From: Amblyomma americanum
Lineage: Eukaryota; Arthropoda; Arachnida; Ixodida; Ixodidae
DNA length: 64,000 nt
NCBI RefSeq assembly: GCF_052857255.1
Contig: NC_135497.1
Span: 181,982,777-182,046,776 of the forward strand
Direction of reading: 5' to 3'
Positions 22,422 to 33,643 of this stretch are shown here, piece after piece. The position numbers were made by a program, and so were the translations under genes. Below the pieces are notes generated by a model. It saw only the letters and a list, made by a program, of their open reading frames with translations. It ran no database searches and was not told where the DNA came from. Every line of letters begins with the position of its first letter. Positions within the stretch are counted from its first letter, which is position 1.

Positions 22422-22465
22422 AGCATTTCCAACTCGCCCAATCTGCCGTTCTTTTGACAATGTGA

Positions 22466-23339
22466 ACATGCTCGGTTTTTTCGTACTTCACCCGAGAGTT
22501 ATTCGTAGGTGTGTTACGGAGCACTTTCATCACAGCAAAATGAGGGTGCATGCTGCAGCCTCACGGCATAGCTGACAGCCTCTACGATGAAACCCCCTTT
22601 TCCAATTCTGGCTCACTGGAACACTTCAAGCGACACCTGAAGCAGCTCAGCAAGGTTGCACAGGAGGGCGCTGAACGGGGCTGTGGGTAGATGACAGATC
22701 TCTTTAGCGCCAAACAAAACACGGCTATTTGTGAACACGACGCAAGTCTCTCGCCTCTCCTGATAGCATGCCAGGGGCTTGACACGGCTCCTCCAGCTCA
22801 GGGGGATCTTGCATTGCAGGTCTCGCATGCCTTAACTACCGCCCGACGGCCAAATCTTGCTATCGCTTTATGCGGAAACGTAAATATAGCTTGAACGGAG
22901 TTCTACTTTGGACGATTAACAACTGGACGCCCACTCCAGTTGTAGTGAACATAGTGCTGTGCGCGTGTGTTTTTATTGCTCCTTCATGAACTAATCACGC
23001 GCGCCACCTTGACACATTTCTTATTGTGTGAATAGTTTATGTATATTACCTATCTCTCCCCCCCCCCCCCATCCTCTCTTGCTGTCCCCTCACCTCTTTC
23101 ATTTCATTTCTCCATTCTGCCTGCTATCCTTTATTTCCGCTGCCCCAGCTGAGGTGCTTCAGTATCGATGGCAGACGCCGGGGCTAGCAAAAATCTTTTC
23201 CTTCCTTTTTTATTATTATTTTAATAAAAAACACTTACTACTACTACTTGAACAGAGGTGCTAAAGGTATCCTAACTGCCGACGGATTTCTCCACTCCCT
23301 CTTTTTCCTCGCATATCCACACCCCGGTAAGCTCACGTC
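22466..23339. other. No recognisable gene
   Basis: Contains short C-rich and T-rich runs (poly-C at about 23059). No coding signal is seen. Confidence 0.5.
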
Positions 23340-23511
23340 AGATCATACATGCAAAAATAGCCTTTGAAAAGTAATTAAATTACATTACTAATCACGTTCC
23401 TAAAAATCTCTCAGAAGTAATTAAATTGATTTACAAATTACTGCTCTCAATGACATTATATTAATATTCGCAAAGGTAATTCAAATGAGTTTAAAATTAA
23501 TTTTCAGTTTC

Positions 23512-23750
23512 GCCGCCGCGGTGGCTCAGTGGTCATGCCGCTCGGCTGCTGACCCGAAAGACGCGGGTTCGATCCCGGCCGTGGCGGTCGAATTTCGCTG
23601 AAGGCGAAATTCTAGAGGCCCGTGTACTGTGCGATGTCAGTGCACGTTAAAGAACCCCAGGTGGTCGGAATTCCCGGAGCCCTTCACCACGGCGTCCCTC
23701 ATAGCCTAAGTCGCTTTGGGACGTTAAGCTCCCATAAACCAAACCAAACT
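23512..23750 (+). mobile_element. Ruka-type SINE, full length
   Basis: The head GCCGCCGCGGTGGCTCAGTG and the B box GGGTTCGATCCC are both intact. The body and 3' end (TTGGGACGTTAAGCTCCC, then AAACCAAACC) are also complete. It is the best-preserved pair of promoter boxes in the window. It is inserted in the left arm of the hAT-like remnant and therefore younger than it. Confidence 0.92.
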
Positions 23751-23784
23751 TTTTTAATTTCGACGCATCAAAAGCTGCGCATTG

Positions 23785-24025
23785 ATGATGATGATGATTA
23801 TGGATTTTTATGGCGCAGGGGCATCTGTGGTCAAAGAGCGCCATGGCACAAGGTTTTACTTCTACTCAAGACGGGGTCAAACACCTATTTCCAAAGCATT
23901 TCACGCGAAATAAGCCGAGCATCAGACCAGGGGAAAGCTTGTACTCATTGTGTGACCGGTGGGTACCCGGCGGCACTGGGGATCGAACCCCGCACCTCCC
24001 GCATGCGAGGCGGATGCTCTACCAC
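23785..24025 (-). mobile_element. Second-family tRNA-like SINE, inverted
   Basis: On the minus strand it reads GGTAGAGCATCCGCC, then GGTGCGGGGTTCGATCCCC, GGGTACCCACCGG and the tail end with TGGCGC and ATCATAATCATC. A perfect 12-bp target duplication AGCTGCGCATTG flanks it (23773-23784 and 24026-24037). The head is slightly short compared with 2344-2600. Confidence 0.85.
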
Positions 24026-24038
24026 AGCTGCGCATTGG

Positions 24039-24221
24039 TCATAGTTTTAACAAAATTTTCAGATTTCTTTGTTCGCGCCGCAACTGAGCTTCAAAGTGGG
24101 CGTCAGAAATTTTACCCCTCTTTGAAGAATGGAAGTCCACTCCATTGAACAGCCGCTTTGCTGACGCAGACGAGGCCAACTTAATCGCAAAATTTGTATA
24201 ATTGCTCGCATCACTCTTCAA
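24039..24221 (-). pseudogene. hAT transposase C-terminal fragment (tentative)
   Basis: The 60-residue segment contains ASSASAKRLFNGVDFHSS, followed by KRGKISDAHFEAQLRREQ and NLKILL. The order (small residues, an Arg/Leu/Phe motif, a Ser-Lys-Arg turn, then a helix with Glu-Gln-Leu and Asn-Leu-Lys) resembles the dimerisation end of hAT transposases. The catalytic DDE region is not recognisable upstream. The open frame at 24360-24863 on the same strand may be decayed interior, but I cannot match it. It sits inside the TAATTA-flanked remnant, which supports the reading. Confidence 0.45.
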
Positions 24222-25046
24222 TCAGAAGTTCATCGTTCAATGCGTAATACGGTACCACCCTCTTGATTTTGAAGAATTTGTGGTACGCATAAACAGCGGG
24301 AGTGCATAGACTGCTTGTTCACTGTCATCGTCCCGGAAATGCACCAAGGCGCAGACAAGCTACCAATTCTGCTGTTCAATTGACTCGTTCTGGAGGCATG
24401 TTGACGTAAGTAAATAGCATGTCGCGGTGACGCTGCCACCTGTGTTGCCCCGAGTTAAGGACAGGGCTTCACATCCGGCCAGAGAACCAACTTTGCTTGA
24501 TGTCAGTTGAGACTTCTTAATTACCAGTGCGGCGAAGTGACAGTATATATGAAACAGCCTAGAGGGAAGTACTCGCTCAAGCACTCGCAGTGTGTCTGTG
24601 GTAAAGGTGCAATACGGCATGCCATGGTTATGGAGCTCTCCTGGTGGTCCTGCGGTGCGGTGCGTCTTTGTGTGCGACCGTACGCAGAGCTGGAAAGTGC
24701 GTAGCAGTCCTATAGACTCTTCATCAATGCAGTGCTGATGCCCGTGCGCACATCGCTTCTGGTCCGCGTGCGCCGCTTCGCTGGAGTGCTGGCTATATTG
24801 CTGGCCGCACGCTTTCCTTGCTTTGCAAACGCGAGGCCAGATCATGGCCGATACAAGAAGCACGGATTCATATATTACTCAGCAAAAGTAATCTCGCTAG
24901 TAATTAATTACTTTGGCCATGAAATTACTGCCCCAAAGTAATTCACTACATTACTAAATTCCCAGCGCGGGAAAGCAATGAATTCAGTTACATATTACCG
25001 AGAAAATAATTTAAGCACTGTAATTTCATTACAGTCTTTGACCATA

Positions 25047-25130
25047 CCTTGGGCAGTCGAAAATACCTTGTGCCATGACGCTCTTTGGCCACAGATGCCC
25101 TTGCGCCATAATAATCCATAATCATCAATT
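25047..25130 (+). mobile_element. Second-family SINE 3' fragment
   Basis: Only the 3' end is present (CTCTTTGGCCACAGATGCCC, then TTGCGCCATAAT), followed by AATCATCAATTAC. It is a 5'-truncated copy. Confidence 0.75.
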
Positions 25131-25165
25131 ACATTACAGTAATTTAATTACCGCCATGTTTTATA

Positions 25166-26515
25166 GGCCTTAAAAAAAGAACAAAACTAGGGGACTTGTT
25201 AATCCGGCCTTCAGAACACGCTTTTAATTTGCACTTCTGCATAGATTTTTCATATGGAGCAAAATAAAGGGTGACGCGCGGAGCTGTTTTCCTCATTTGA
25301 TTGCCGTAAAGAAGAAAGTCCATGACTTTTGGCGTTCACTTTTTACCAACTGCTTTTCTAAGCATGCAGTGTGCATTCCCGGAAGACCGACATAAGGAGA
25401 CAATTTATCAGATATACAACGTGGTCATAGTCCTCACTCGCCTCAGGATGCGACAACCCAAACCACAGATTACGGACATCGTAACGCGTGCAGAAATAAC
25501 ACGCATGCAACGATGGAATCGGTCCGCCCCTTTCCAGCTTTGGCCGCACGCATCACAGGACGCAGGCGTCACGCTAACAAACCTATGCCCTTGAAAACCC
25601 GGGATCTCGTTGCATCGAATGGCAAAGTAGGCACGGATATTGACGCGCATGTGCCTGCAAAGTGCGGAAAACAATGCACGAATTCGGGGCTGGGACCACC
25701 CTCGATCGTGCGCTTCATGAATACACGACTGTGCGTAAACCACGCCATGGCAGCATTGCCAGCAATGGCCCCCTCCATCTTGCCTTTCCTGGCCCTGCAC
25801 CAAGAGCACAGTGTATTCAGCGAGGTGATCCGGAGCAGTGCACCTCAATACCACAATTTGAAGCTATAGCGCGTGGGAAAACTTTCAGGACAAAGAAATG
25901 TTTTCGTATGCCGCGCCTTCAGAGGCTTTCGCTAGGGCCTTCGAAACCTTGGGACTATAAACGAGGCTGTTATTTTACAAAAAAACAAGCTGTTCGCACC
26001 TGTGCGAGACGGCTGTGGACGCGTTACCACTGAAACCGCACAGCGCACCACTGTTCACTCCACAGGCTAGGCAGCGTTTACCTCGGACTTAGTGCGCACG
26101 ACGAGGAGCACCTTTCGTTTCGCAGCTCCTCTGCCTGCGTGTGTGGTGCATGTACAGCCTCTGCATATGCTCAGGAAGCAATCGAACAGGAGGAAAAGCA
26201 AGTCGAACGTGTTCCACAATACATCAGCGTTCAAGTTGTGCGGGCCATCACCACTTCTTGGCATACACAGCACGAGAGACGTTATGCCCGGCGCCAGCTT
26301 TGCTCGAGCGAAAAAAACAACAACAACCTGGAAGCAGCAGCCTCCGGAACGCTATTTTTAGGCCGCGCCACCGGGCGGTTTTTCACCGAGCGATTCGCCC
26401 TACAACAATCCGCAAGATACAGTCTTTTGTTTCCAGGATTCGTCGCACGTAGTCCGCTGTTCTCACGCTGCGCCGCCAACGCAGCCTTCCAAAACAGCAC
26501 CGAGCACCGACGACG
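25166..26515. other. No recognisable gene
   Basis: Many short overlapping frames on both strands, none with a domain. It may be upstream DNA of the candidate at 26516. Confidence 0.4.
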
Positions 26516-26833
26516 ATGAAGCTAGCTTTTATTTATTTTTACTCGTTCTTTGCTTACGCCGCGCGGTCTGAGACCGAATTCGCAATGGACCCGAAAGCAG
26601 TGATATCGGGCTTTCGTCACGTTTTCGAAGCACCGTCCTTTATGCGAATTATTCAATACGCAGCGCTCCGCGGCCCCGCCACAAGCACCTTTTTCTGCTC
26701 ACATATGGCGACACACAGCGAAAGCAAGAAAGCAGAGAAGCCCGCGGTCGTCTACGGCGCGGCTAAAAGCGGCGATGACGTCAAAGCAGTCGCGGCGGCG
26801 GGGTTAGTACACAATCCGCTTGCCAATCAATAG
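26516..26833 (+). CDS. Hypothetical 105-residue protein or first exon
   Basis: Not a recognised family. The frame from 26516 opens with a signal-peptide-like start (MKLAFIYFYSFFAYAARS), then a mixed middle and a Lys/Ala-rich end, stopping at TAG 26831. A second in-frame Met at 26705, in a good context (CACATATGGCG), would give MATHSESKKAEKPAVVYGAA and onward. A candidate splice donor G|GTTAGT at 26802/26803 falls inside this stretch. So the region could instead be a short first coding exon of 98 bases. A full CRE palindrome TGACGTCA lies at 26776-26783. Chance cannot be excluded at this length. Confidence 0.25.
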   Translation: MKLAFIYFYSFFAYAARSETEFAMDPKAVISGFRHVFEAPSFMRIIQYAALRGPATSTFFCSHMATHSESKKAEKPAVVYGAAKSGDDVKAVAAAGLVHNPLANQ

Positions 26834-28744
26834 AACAGCCCGCAACGCTGTCAGCGAGTCACAGTCGGGACTGCCCACTCGAGATGATTACGACCTCTCG
26901 CAGCCTTGGATATGCGCGCGCAACCGACTGTTTAGAACATACAGTCGATCGGATTTTCTCCAACAGGCGCGCTAACCACCGTAGTCTCGAAAACGCGAGA
27001 GCTAAGTTTGCGTCGTACACGCGGTGGTCGCCAAATTCAACATACACCTTTAGCTAAGCCATGTATCGCGTTACCATTATCGGAGTGCCGGAGATTCAAT
27101 GCGCAGGCGCGAGCCTTCCCGGATGCAACCATGGCAACCGGTAGCATGGAAACAGGGAGGAAACCGGAGCTGAGACTTGTCGGGAGAGTTGGTTTCTTAC
27201 CGCATTGTAGGTTTACGGTTACTGGTGATTTACTCTCGGCTATATTGTGGGTTTCATGCACATCGGGCAAAATTTGTCAGTTCTCCCTAAAAAGACAAAC
27301 CTTCGCGCGAACCGAGAAAAGAAGGAGCATAAGGCTCGCCACAGAAAAAAAAAAAAAGAAGAAATGCGTGGCCTGGCTGATGTCTCACCGGACAATCCGG
27401 ATTCCTATATTGCCTGGACACAGGGTCCATATCATCGTTCACTTCTTGATTTCATCAGATCAGCCCAAATTTTTTCATTTATTTAAGCACCTTACTCATC
27501 TCTCATTTCATAGTTTTTATGCCCTGACGCAATAAACGTCGCTTCAAAAAAAAAAAAGAGGCACACTTTTTTTTTTTTGGCGAAATAGAGACGTTTAAAA
27601 ACACTAAAACCACCACAACCAGTTTATTCCCTGTCAAGAGGCTGTCGTTTATCGCGTCTCCTCGTGATGCCGGAGGGACCATACTGGCCTGACCGGCAGA
27701 TGTTTAAACACCATAGTAAAAGACTATGAATGCATGCCATGTCAGTAGGCGCAATAAGGGCCACCTCTTCCTGCGTGTGGCTGAATTCGGCCGATGTCAA
27801 GTTACCTCCCAAAACAAAGATCAGCTGGCGAGGGGAATTTCCAGGCGTTGAAGATCGCGTGTGCGGGGAACAGTTGTATGAGCGTACGATCGATCAGGCT
27901 GTCGAAAAAGGAACGCACGTTTGTATAGAGGCCAGACCACCAATTATACCCCATCTAAGTAGTTCCTTGCAGCATTACCAAAGCTGCGATTAGTGCAGAG
28001 GCAACGGTCTGACGCTGCAGAATGTAGTTTCACCAAAAAAAAAATGGGCATATGGCTAACAAAATAGTGCGCTTCGTAGCGTACATGTGCCACAAAGCTA
28101 TTTCAAAGAAACCCTTACCATACGCTCGCGTTACGTAGGCTATTTCCTGAGTTAAGCGTGCACGGCTCTCGCGTACGCTAGAACGCTAGAATGTCGTTTC
28201 CAACATGGCGGTGCCCTTCGAAGCAGGACTATAGCGTACTAGATTAGGGATAGCAGGACTGATCGCTTCGGATTGTATTCGTCTTGTTAGTGCCGTTTTC
28301 AATGCGTTCACATGCCATAAATGGGGCACCAACTTTCGCCTCGTGTCACCTCACCTATAAGAAAACGCATGAGTGATAAATATGCTCTATTTTTTTATTT
28401 AGAGTGACGATTCTGACGCCTCTGGGTCTAAAAAAGAGCGTCGGTTTGTTGACAAAAATGGCTCCTGTTAGACAACAAAATTGCGCCACTAGGCTGAGCT
28501 TATCGTTACGTCTCCACTTGCATGCGCTGAACTAAATGTACGAAAGTGACAAATGGCGTAACGTCCTGCAAAATGTTTGCGTTAAGCATGCGTAAGCTTG
28601 CATACGCTTGTGGTGTGTAGGCAGCGTTGACGTACAGTCTTTTCTAACGATATCAGTGTATGCCACGAGCAGACGACACGCGGGCGATGAGGCGCGGATG
28701 AACACGTTTAACGCGCTCTCTTGATTGGCTGAGAAGGTCTAGTT
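26834..28744. other. No recognisable gene
   Basis: Includes A-runs at about 27345 and 27547. Nothing assignable was seen. Confidence 0.45.
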
Positions 28745-28955
28745 TAGTTTGGTTTATGGGGGTTTAACGTCTCAAAGCGACTCAGGCTATGAGAGACGCC
28801 GTAGTGAAGGGCTCCGGAAATTTCGACCACCTGGGATTCTTTAACGTGCGCTGACATCGCACAGTACACGGGCCTCGACAATTTCGCCTCCATCGAGGTT
28901 CGACGTCAGCGGCCGGGATCGAACCCGCGTCTTTCGGGCTGAGGAGGCCTGTGCC
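28745..28955 (-). mobile_element. Ruka SINE, damaged head
   Basis: On the minus strand the 3' end and body are clear (TAAACCCCCATAAACC, GGTGGTCGAAATTTCC) and the B box GGGTTCGATCCCGG is present. The head upstream of the B box is scrambled or lost after CAGCCCGAAAGACGC, so the A box is missing. Confidence 0.85.
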
Positions 28956-29376
28956 TATAGTGGTGCAAGAAAATGATGAGATGAAGTGTAGGCGCGGAAT
29001 ACTTTACCATTGTGTGTTCGTTATTTCCACTGTATTTTTGTATTTTTTTTTCAGGCGCTTTGCGTGCGTGTATGTACCTGCAATGGCAGAAAAATAAAGC
29101 TTTGGAAGTCCGCGCTATACATGAGTGTGCCCCATCTTTTTACTGTCCCCGCGTTGTTCGATACAGGTGACACGAACTCCTTTTTATCGTGATATCGTGG
29201 CTCCGCGACTAGCATACATATACAAATAAAGACTGAGACTGAATAAAGCCCTTCAACACTCGACGGACATCGTCTGGCGGTTTGTTAGTATGAAACCGAG
29301 GTACGAAACTGATGTTCCACAGTATGAAACGTGTGAAACTGACGCTTAGTGTCATAGATCAAATTGACGTTTCAAA

Positions 29377-29575
29377 GGCGCCCGTGTGCTCTGCGAAGTC
29401 ACTGCACGTTAACGATCCCCAGGTGGTCGAAATCATTCCGGAGCCCTCCACTAATGCACCTCTTTCTTCCTTTCTTCTCTCAGTCCCTCCTTTATCCCTT
29501 CCCTTACGGCGCGGTTCAGGTATCCGCCGAGATATGAGACATACTGCGCCATTTCCTTTCCCCAAAAAACAAATT
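29377..29575 (+). mobile_element. Ruka-like SINE, long-tailed subfamily, 5'-truncated
   Basis: Starts at GGCGCCCGTGTGCTCTGC and continues through CACGTTAACGATCCCCAG to CCATTTCCTTTCCCCAAA. The head with promoter boxes is absent. It shares its 3' part with 1012-1304 and 57770-58086. Confidence 0.85.
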
Positions 29576-31589
29576 TTCAATGTTTTCAATTTTATCACAC
29601 AGTGGCGCCCATGTTGCTGGTGGGAATCACCTAACGCACGCACCTTCAAACAAGCACGGCTACCATCCTGATGAGGCTGATGATGGTGGCGATGACTTGT
29701 CGCAGGGCCTGCGCGGCAGGGTACGCGCAGATTACATTGTAAACATTGTAAGATCAAAACAGAATGTCATTATTTTTCGCAGCTCTAATCATATTTTTCA
29801 TTAACACACGTCCACTGTAATACCATTCACTGTTTTCTGCTGCCGCTATCAAGAAGCGCTTCAGTCTCACTCTCAGTGCCATGCACGGTGCGTGTTTACT
29901 GCAAGCTAAAGCTCTCCTTGGGCGCGTTTTTACCGCACACTGCGGCGTATGCTCAGACGTGTCGCCAGAATTCTCGTAACAGTAACGCGGTGCGCGGCAT
30001 ATGTTAAAGTTATGCTGTTGTTTACGTATAACATGTACTCTGAAAATAAACAGGAAACAATTGCAGCACAAACAACTAATGGGCTATGATTTGTGTACGC
30101 ATGTACAGGACACTCCTGTATAACGGTAGCGAAAAGCGAACGGATAAGCAAGCGGCATAGCACCGTTCCTGCAGTGGAGCCTAATAGTAAAATAATTAAC
30201 GAGCTTAGAGGTCACTTGAAGTTGTAGTAGAAGTAGTGAAAAGCCAAATACAGCGCCACGAGATGACTAAACGTTCTCGTCCCGCAAGCGTACACACGAA
30301 CAAACGTGCAAAGTTGCAGTCATTGAGTGCGGTATACCTGCCACGCGAGTCTAATGCCCTTTTGGTGTTGGCCGCATTGCCGTTAGGTCTGTAACGCAGG
30401 GCTGCCGGGAAAGTTAACGATGACAAAAGTAAATAGACCGTCATTTATTTGTTCACACTTTGTGTAGCATCTTTCGTGGATGGTTAGATGTGTAAAGGAA
30501 AAGGAAACCATAAAGAGTACTCTTCCGGGGCAGCGCAGGTTACTGGCTTCGGCGACACGGCTATTCGCGAGAAGCTTGCGCGCCGGCCCTCACAGAGCCC
30601 TAGCCGTTGCGAAGGCCACGTCGTCATCAACATGCGGAGCGGAAAAGCGGAGCCGGGTCATTCCCGCACCCGAGCGCTGCGTAAATCGCCCGGTGGTAGA
30701 TCGTATCGCTCATTGCGACATCCATGACTGCCTGCGGAAAGGTTATCGCGAACAGCGGTGCCTCACGGAGGGCGGAGATTTACACGCGACAACAACGCGT
30801 AGGCAACGGCACCACTTCACGAAGAGCAAACTTCCGCACTGACGACGCAAAGGGAGTCGACGACACAGCTGCGGCACTGCACTGTATGGAAGCACGTTAA
30901 GCAAATTAGTTTTCGAGAAGTCTCGAAGGCAGAGGAAGTTCGACTGAAGGAAAATACGCCTTTCGCCCAACCGAAGCCATATACGGCCACGCGGGAAGCC
31001 CGATCTGTTCATCGAAACTTCAGCTTGCAAACATCTGCAAAACTCCACTTCCTTAACACTTCAAGTGCTTCCAGATGTCGGTTAATTTGCTCTCGCGCTC
31101 TGCTCCAGTTGGTAAAGCGACTGCCATTGAGACGCGGTGGTCGGGTTCGAGCACAAAACTTGGAAAAGTTTTTCTTCAACTGCGGAGATATACCTAAGGA
31201 AAACCGAGTTGATGTTCCTTGTGGGGCTACGATTAATTAGAAGACGACCGTTCTCCTAACAATATTAAACGTATAGCAACGACAAGCACGGAGCAACGTG
31301 CACAGGCACACGCATCCACGGCAACTCGAAACGGGCAGTAAGGAACAGCGCATAGAGGCTCACCCCTGAATCGGTGATTTCAACGCCAAATTGCGTTTCG
31401 AAAGCACCGTGCTACGGATAGGTGGCGGACATTCGCAAGCGGTCAGTTTTGATCCGGGAGCCTTAATTCAGGCTCGTCTCCCCTAACAATGCAGCCATAC
31501 GTTGCATTTGAGTGTCCTCCCAAGAAAATCTGGAAAACCAACTATGGCACAGTTTTAGTAATGCCGTCGCCCCAGGTACAGGCAGCCGG
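29576..31589. other. No recognisable gene
   Basis: Frames at 30480-30842 and elsewhere are compositional. A tRNA-like trace is listed separately. Confidence 0.45.
31096..31160 (+). mobile_element. tRNA-like SINE trace
   Basis: AGTTGGTAAAGCGACTGCC (A-box-like) and GGTCGGGTTCGAGCA (B-box-like) are spaced about as in a tRNA. The stems do not pair well enough for a functional tRNA, so a decayed SINE head is more likely. Confidence 0.3.
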
Positions 31590-32280
31590 AAGCGCCCGTC
31601 TTGGCCGCTTGAATTGGACGCCATCCGTGGCAAACGTGCACCGCGCGGCGTTTTAACACCTACGCGGCCCATTCGGCCGCGAACGGCGCGCGCAGTCGGG
31701 CAACCCTTTCGTGGCAGCGTCGCCCGCTCGTCGCCGGGGCAACCGGAGCGCGCGCCCAATGCGGCCCGGAAAAGGGGACGGCGGCAGCGCTACGACCGCG
31801 GCCCGGGAGGCCACGATGTTTCCGACAAGGATCGGAGGCTCGCCGAGAGCGCAGCATAATTCTTGTTTTCCGGACTCTCCCCCGCCCGCCCCCCGTGCCG
31901 CCATCTTCTCCTCGGTGCTGCGGCGGCAGGCGGCCGAGCAGCGGGCCCGGACTCGTCGTCGAGACGCCTCTTATTACGGCCGCCGTCTCGTCACCGGGAC
32001 GTCGGCGAGATTTCTCGCGCGTCCCCCCTCCTCCCCCAGCTCCACGCGAGCGCGCCCGCCCTCCCGCCTCGGAGGAGCTGTCACGTCGAGATATCGGCGC
32101 GCGACACTCAAGTAAAAAGCGTAACGAGAGACGAAGACACAAACCGACGGCTCGCCGTACAACAACACCCACCGCTGCCGAGCCCCGGCGCGGCTTGGTA
32201 AACGGAACCCCACTGTGTACATTCCTGGCTCTCGAGCCGCGTCCCCTCCTCCTCCTCCTCCTAGCCGCGCAGTTTCTGGT
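31590..32280. promoter_or_regulatory. GC- and CpG-rich island, possible promoter
   Basis: Long CpG-rich stretch. At 31897-31907 it holds GCCGCCATCTT, a match to the YY1-type motif often found near transcription starts. Long open frames on both strands are Arg/Pro/Ser-rich and conflict, so no coding call is made. A promoter with an untranslated first exon is possible. Confidence 0.35.
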
Positions 32281-33641
32281 TCCATGTCAAAATCAAAGGA
32301 AACAGAGGAAAAACATGGACGCGGAGAGAACGGAATCGATAGAACGCGATGTGACTTATCAGGGCAGCGGAGAGGGATACAGCGGGGAGGGGGGAGGATG
32401 ACGAATTCAATATGATCACAGCGCCTCGCTGGAGACTCGGCAACACGATACAATCGCGCTTTTACTTCCACTAAGCCCCGACACGCGTCCCTACTTCTTG
32501 TTTGTGCTCGCTTTCCATCTGACGACAAACGAGGCATATAGCCAGTAAGGGAGGGGAAGGGGGTAGGAAGGCAGGAAGAATGTGAAGGAGGTATTGGAGC
32601 TCTGCAGAGGGGGAGGCGATCAGAATTGAAGGCACACATCGAAAAAAGTAATGCAAAGAACGATGTCATCAAACCAACTTCCACGTACCGAATGATTCCT
32701 GGAGGTAAGGGTAGCGCACGCCCACGACGCTGTCACTATACTGAACGCGTACGTGCGGCACTGAACGGGGAAATAGAGCTCAGTAAATGCCATCACCCAC
32801 ACTTACAGCTCTTATGCCATGTACACTGCTCCGTACAACGAATGAAACCGCTATTCCCATTGAAGGCGGCGCTTTGTGCAGGGTTGTAGTGTGTGTATGG
32901 TGTGCTAAAACCCCTTTAGTCCCATTCCGTCACTGCAAGGTAAACAGCCATACTTGAGTCTCCTTTAACTGCACTGACTTCCCTTTCTCTGCTTCCCCCC
33001 CCCCCCTCTCTTTGTAAAGCTTATGTCGAAGCAAGCCTCGTTTTGGCACACAAAAGTCTCATCAAAAGGCCGCTGGAGGTCTACCACACCGGTTTTCCGA
33101 AAAACAGGATCCCGTACACGTCACAACTACCCGGCCGATATCAGCAGCATGAAATGCAATGCAGATGTGACCGCTATCCGAAAGCAAGACAATCCCAACC
33201 ACTCACGAGCCATATTAGAACACCTATCATCGCAGCAAGCGCGGCTGCGTTTATGAGTGCCGTGCATTAATTTATAATCACGGTGCGCAGCCCACTGGAG
33301 CGCAGTGTCCCGCACTGAACCAATACAATGAACCTGGCCTGAAAAGTCTAAAAATAGCCCCAACAGGACCATTTTATTAGAACCTATGCGGGACAACAGG
33401 TTCTCACAGGCAACATTTTGATCTCAGAGCGACTTCAAATGGTTGGAACCAGCACGCTTTTTGCGACATCGCTACACAATGCAGTCATTTGTCATGATAG
33501 GTCAAAGGCAGTTCTTGTGTGGCAGTTCCTATCCCATACGCCAGCAGCTTGAATTCATTGTGCGCTAGATTCCTGTAGTTCCCGTCTTGAGTGCGCTGCA
33601 GAATTCAAGCGCTTGGCGCTCACAAAACGTAGATATATATA
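32281..33641. other. No recognisable gene
   Basis: Contains a poly-C run at about 32995-33006 and (TA) repeats just before the mariner. No gene seen. Confidence 0.45.
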
Positions 33642-33643
33642 TA

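Larger units (their letters stand above)
21091..22454 (-). mobile_element. Penelope-like retroelement with inverted ends, internally deleted
   Basis: The coding strand is minus. The ends are inverted copies of each other (21092-21168 and 22346-22421). A tail of about 33 bases is present only on the 5' (right) side. It is flanked by an 11-bp target duplication TGACAACGTGA (21080-21090) and TGACAATGTGA (22455-22465), with one mismatch. Inside are the N-terminal PLE region, a KTHKPDIPFR motif and a later fragment FSVDVVDLYYSLP. The rest of the reverse transcriptase and the GIY-YIG endonuclease are missing. Inverted terminal units with a one-sided tail are characteristic of PLEs. It is non-autonomous today. 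Confidence 0.85.
23340..25165 (-). mobile_element. hAT-like DNA transposon remnant hosting SINEs
   Basis: The flanks carry clusters of AGTAATTAAATTACATTAC-type sequence on the left (23368-23510) and in roughly inverted form on the right (24888-25044 and 25130-25155). Such repeated TAATTA/ATTACT subterminal arrays are seen in some hAT elements. The minus strand at 24039-24221 encodes a piece like the hAT C-terminal dimerisation region. Three SINE insertions lie inside. The exact ends and 8-bp target duplication were not identified, so the boundaries are approximate. Confidence 0.5.

Noticed and set aside
24360..24863. 167-residue minus-strand frame
   Set aside because: It lies inside the hAT-like remnant, has no transposase motif that I can identify, and is not a separate gene on present evidence.
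31974..32684. 236-residue minus-strand frame and overlapping plus-strand frames
   Set aside because: Conflicting frames and biased composition fit a GC-rich island rather than coding sequence.
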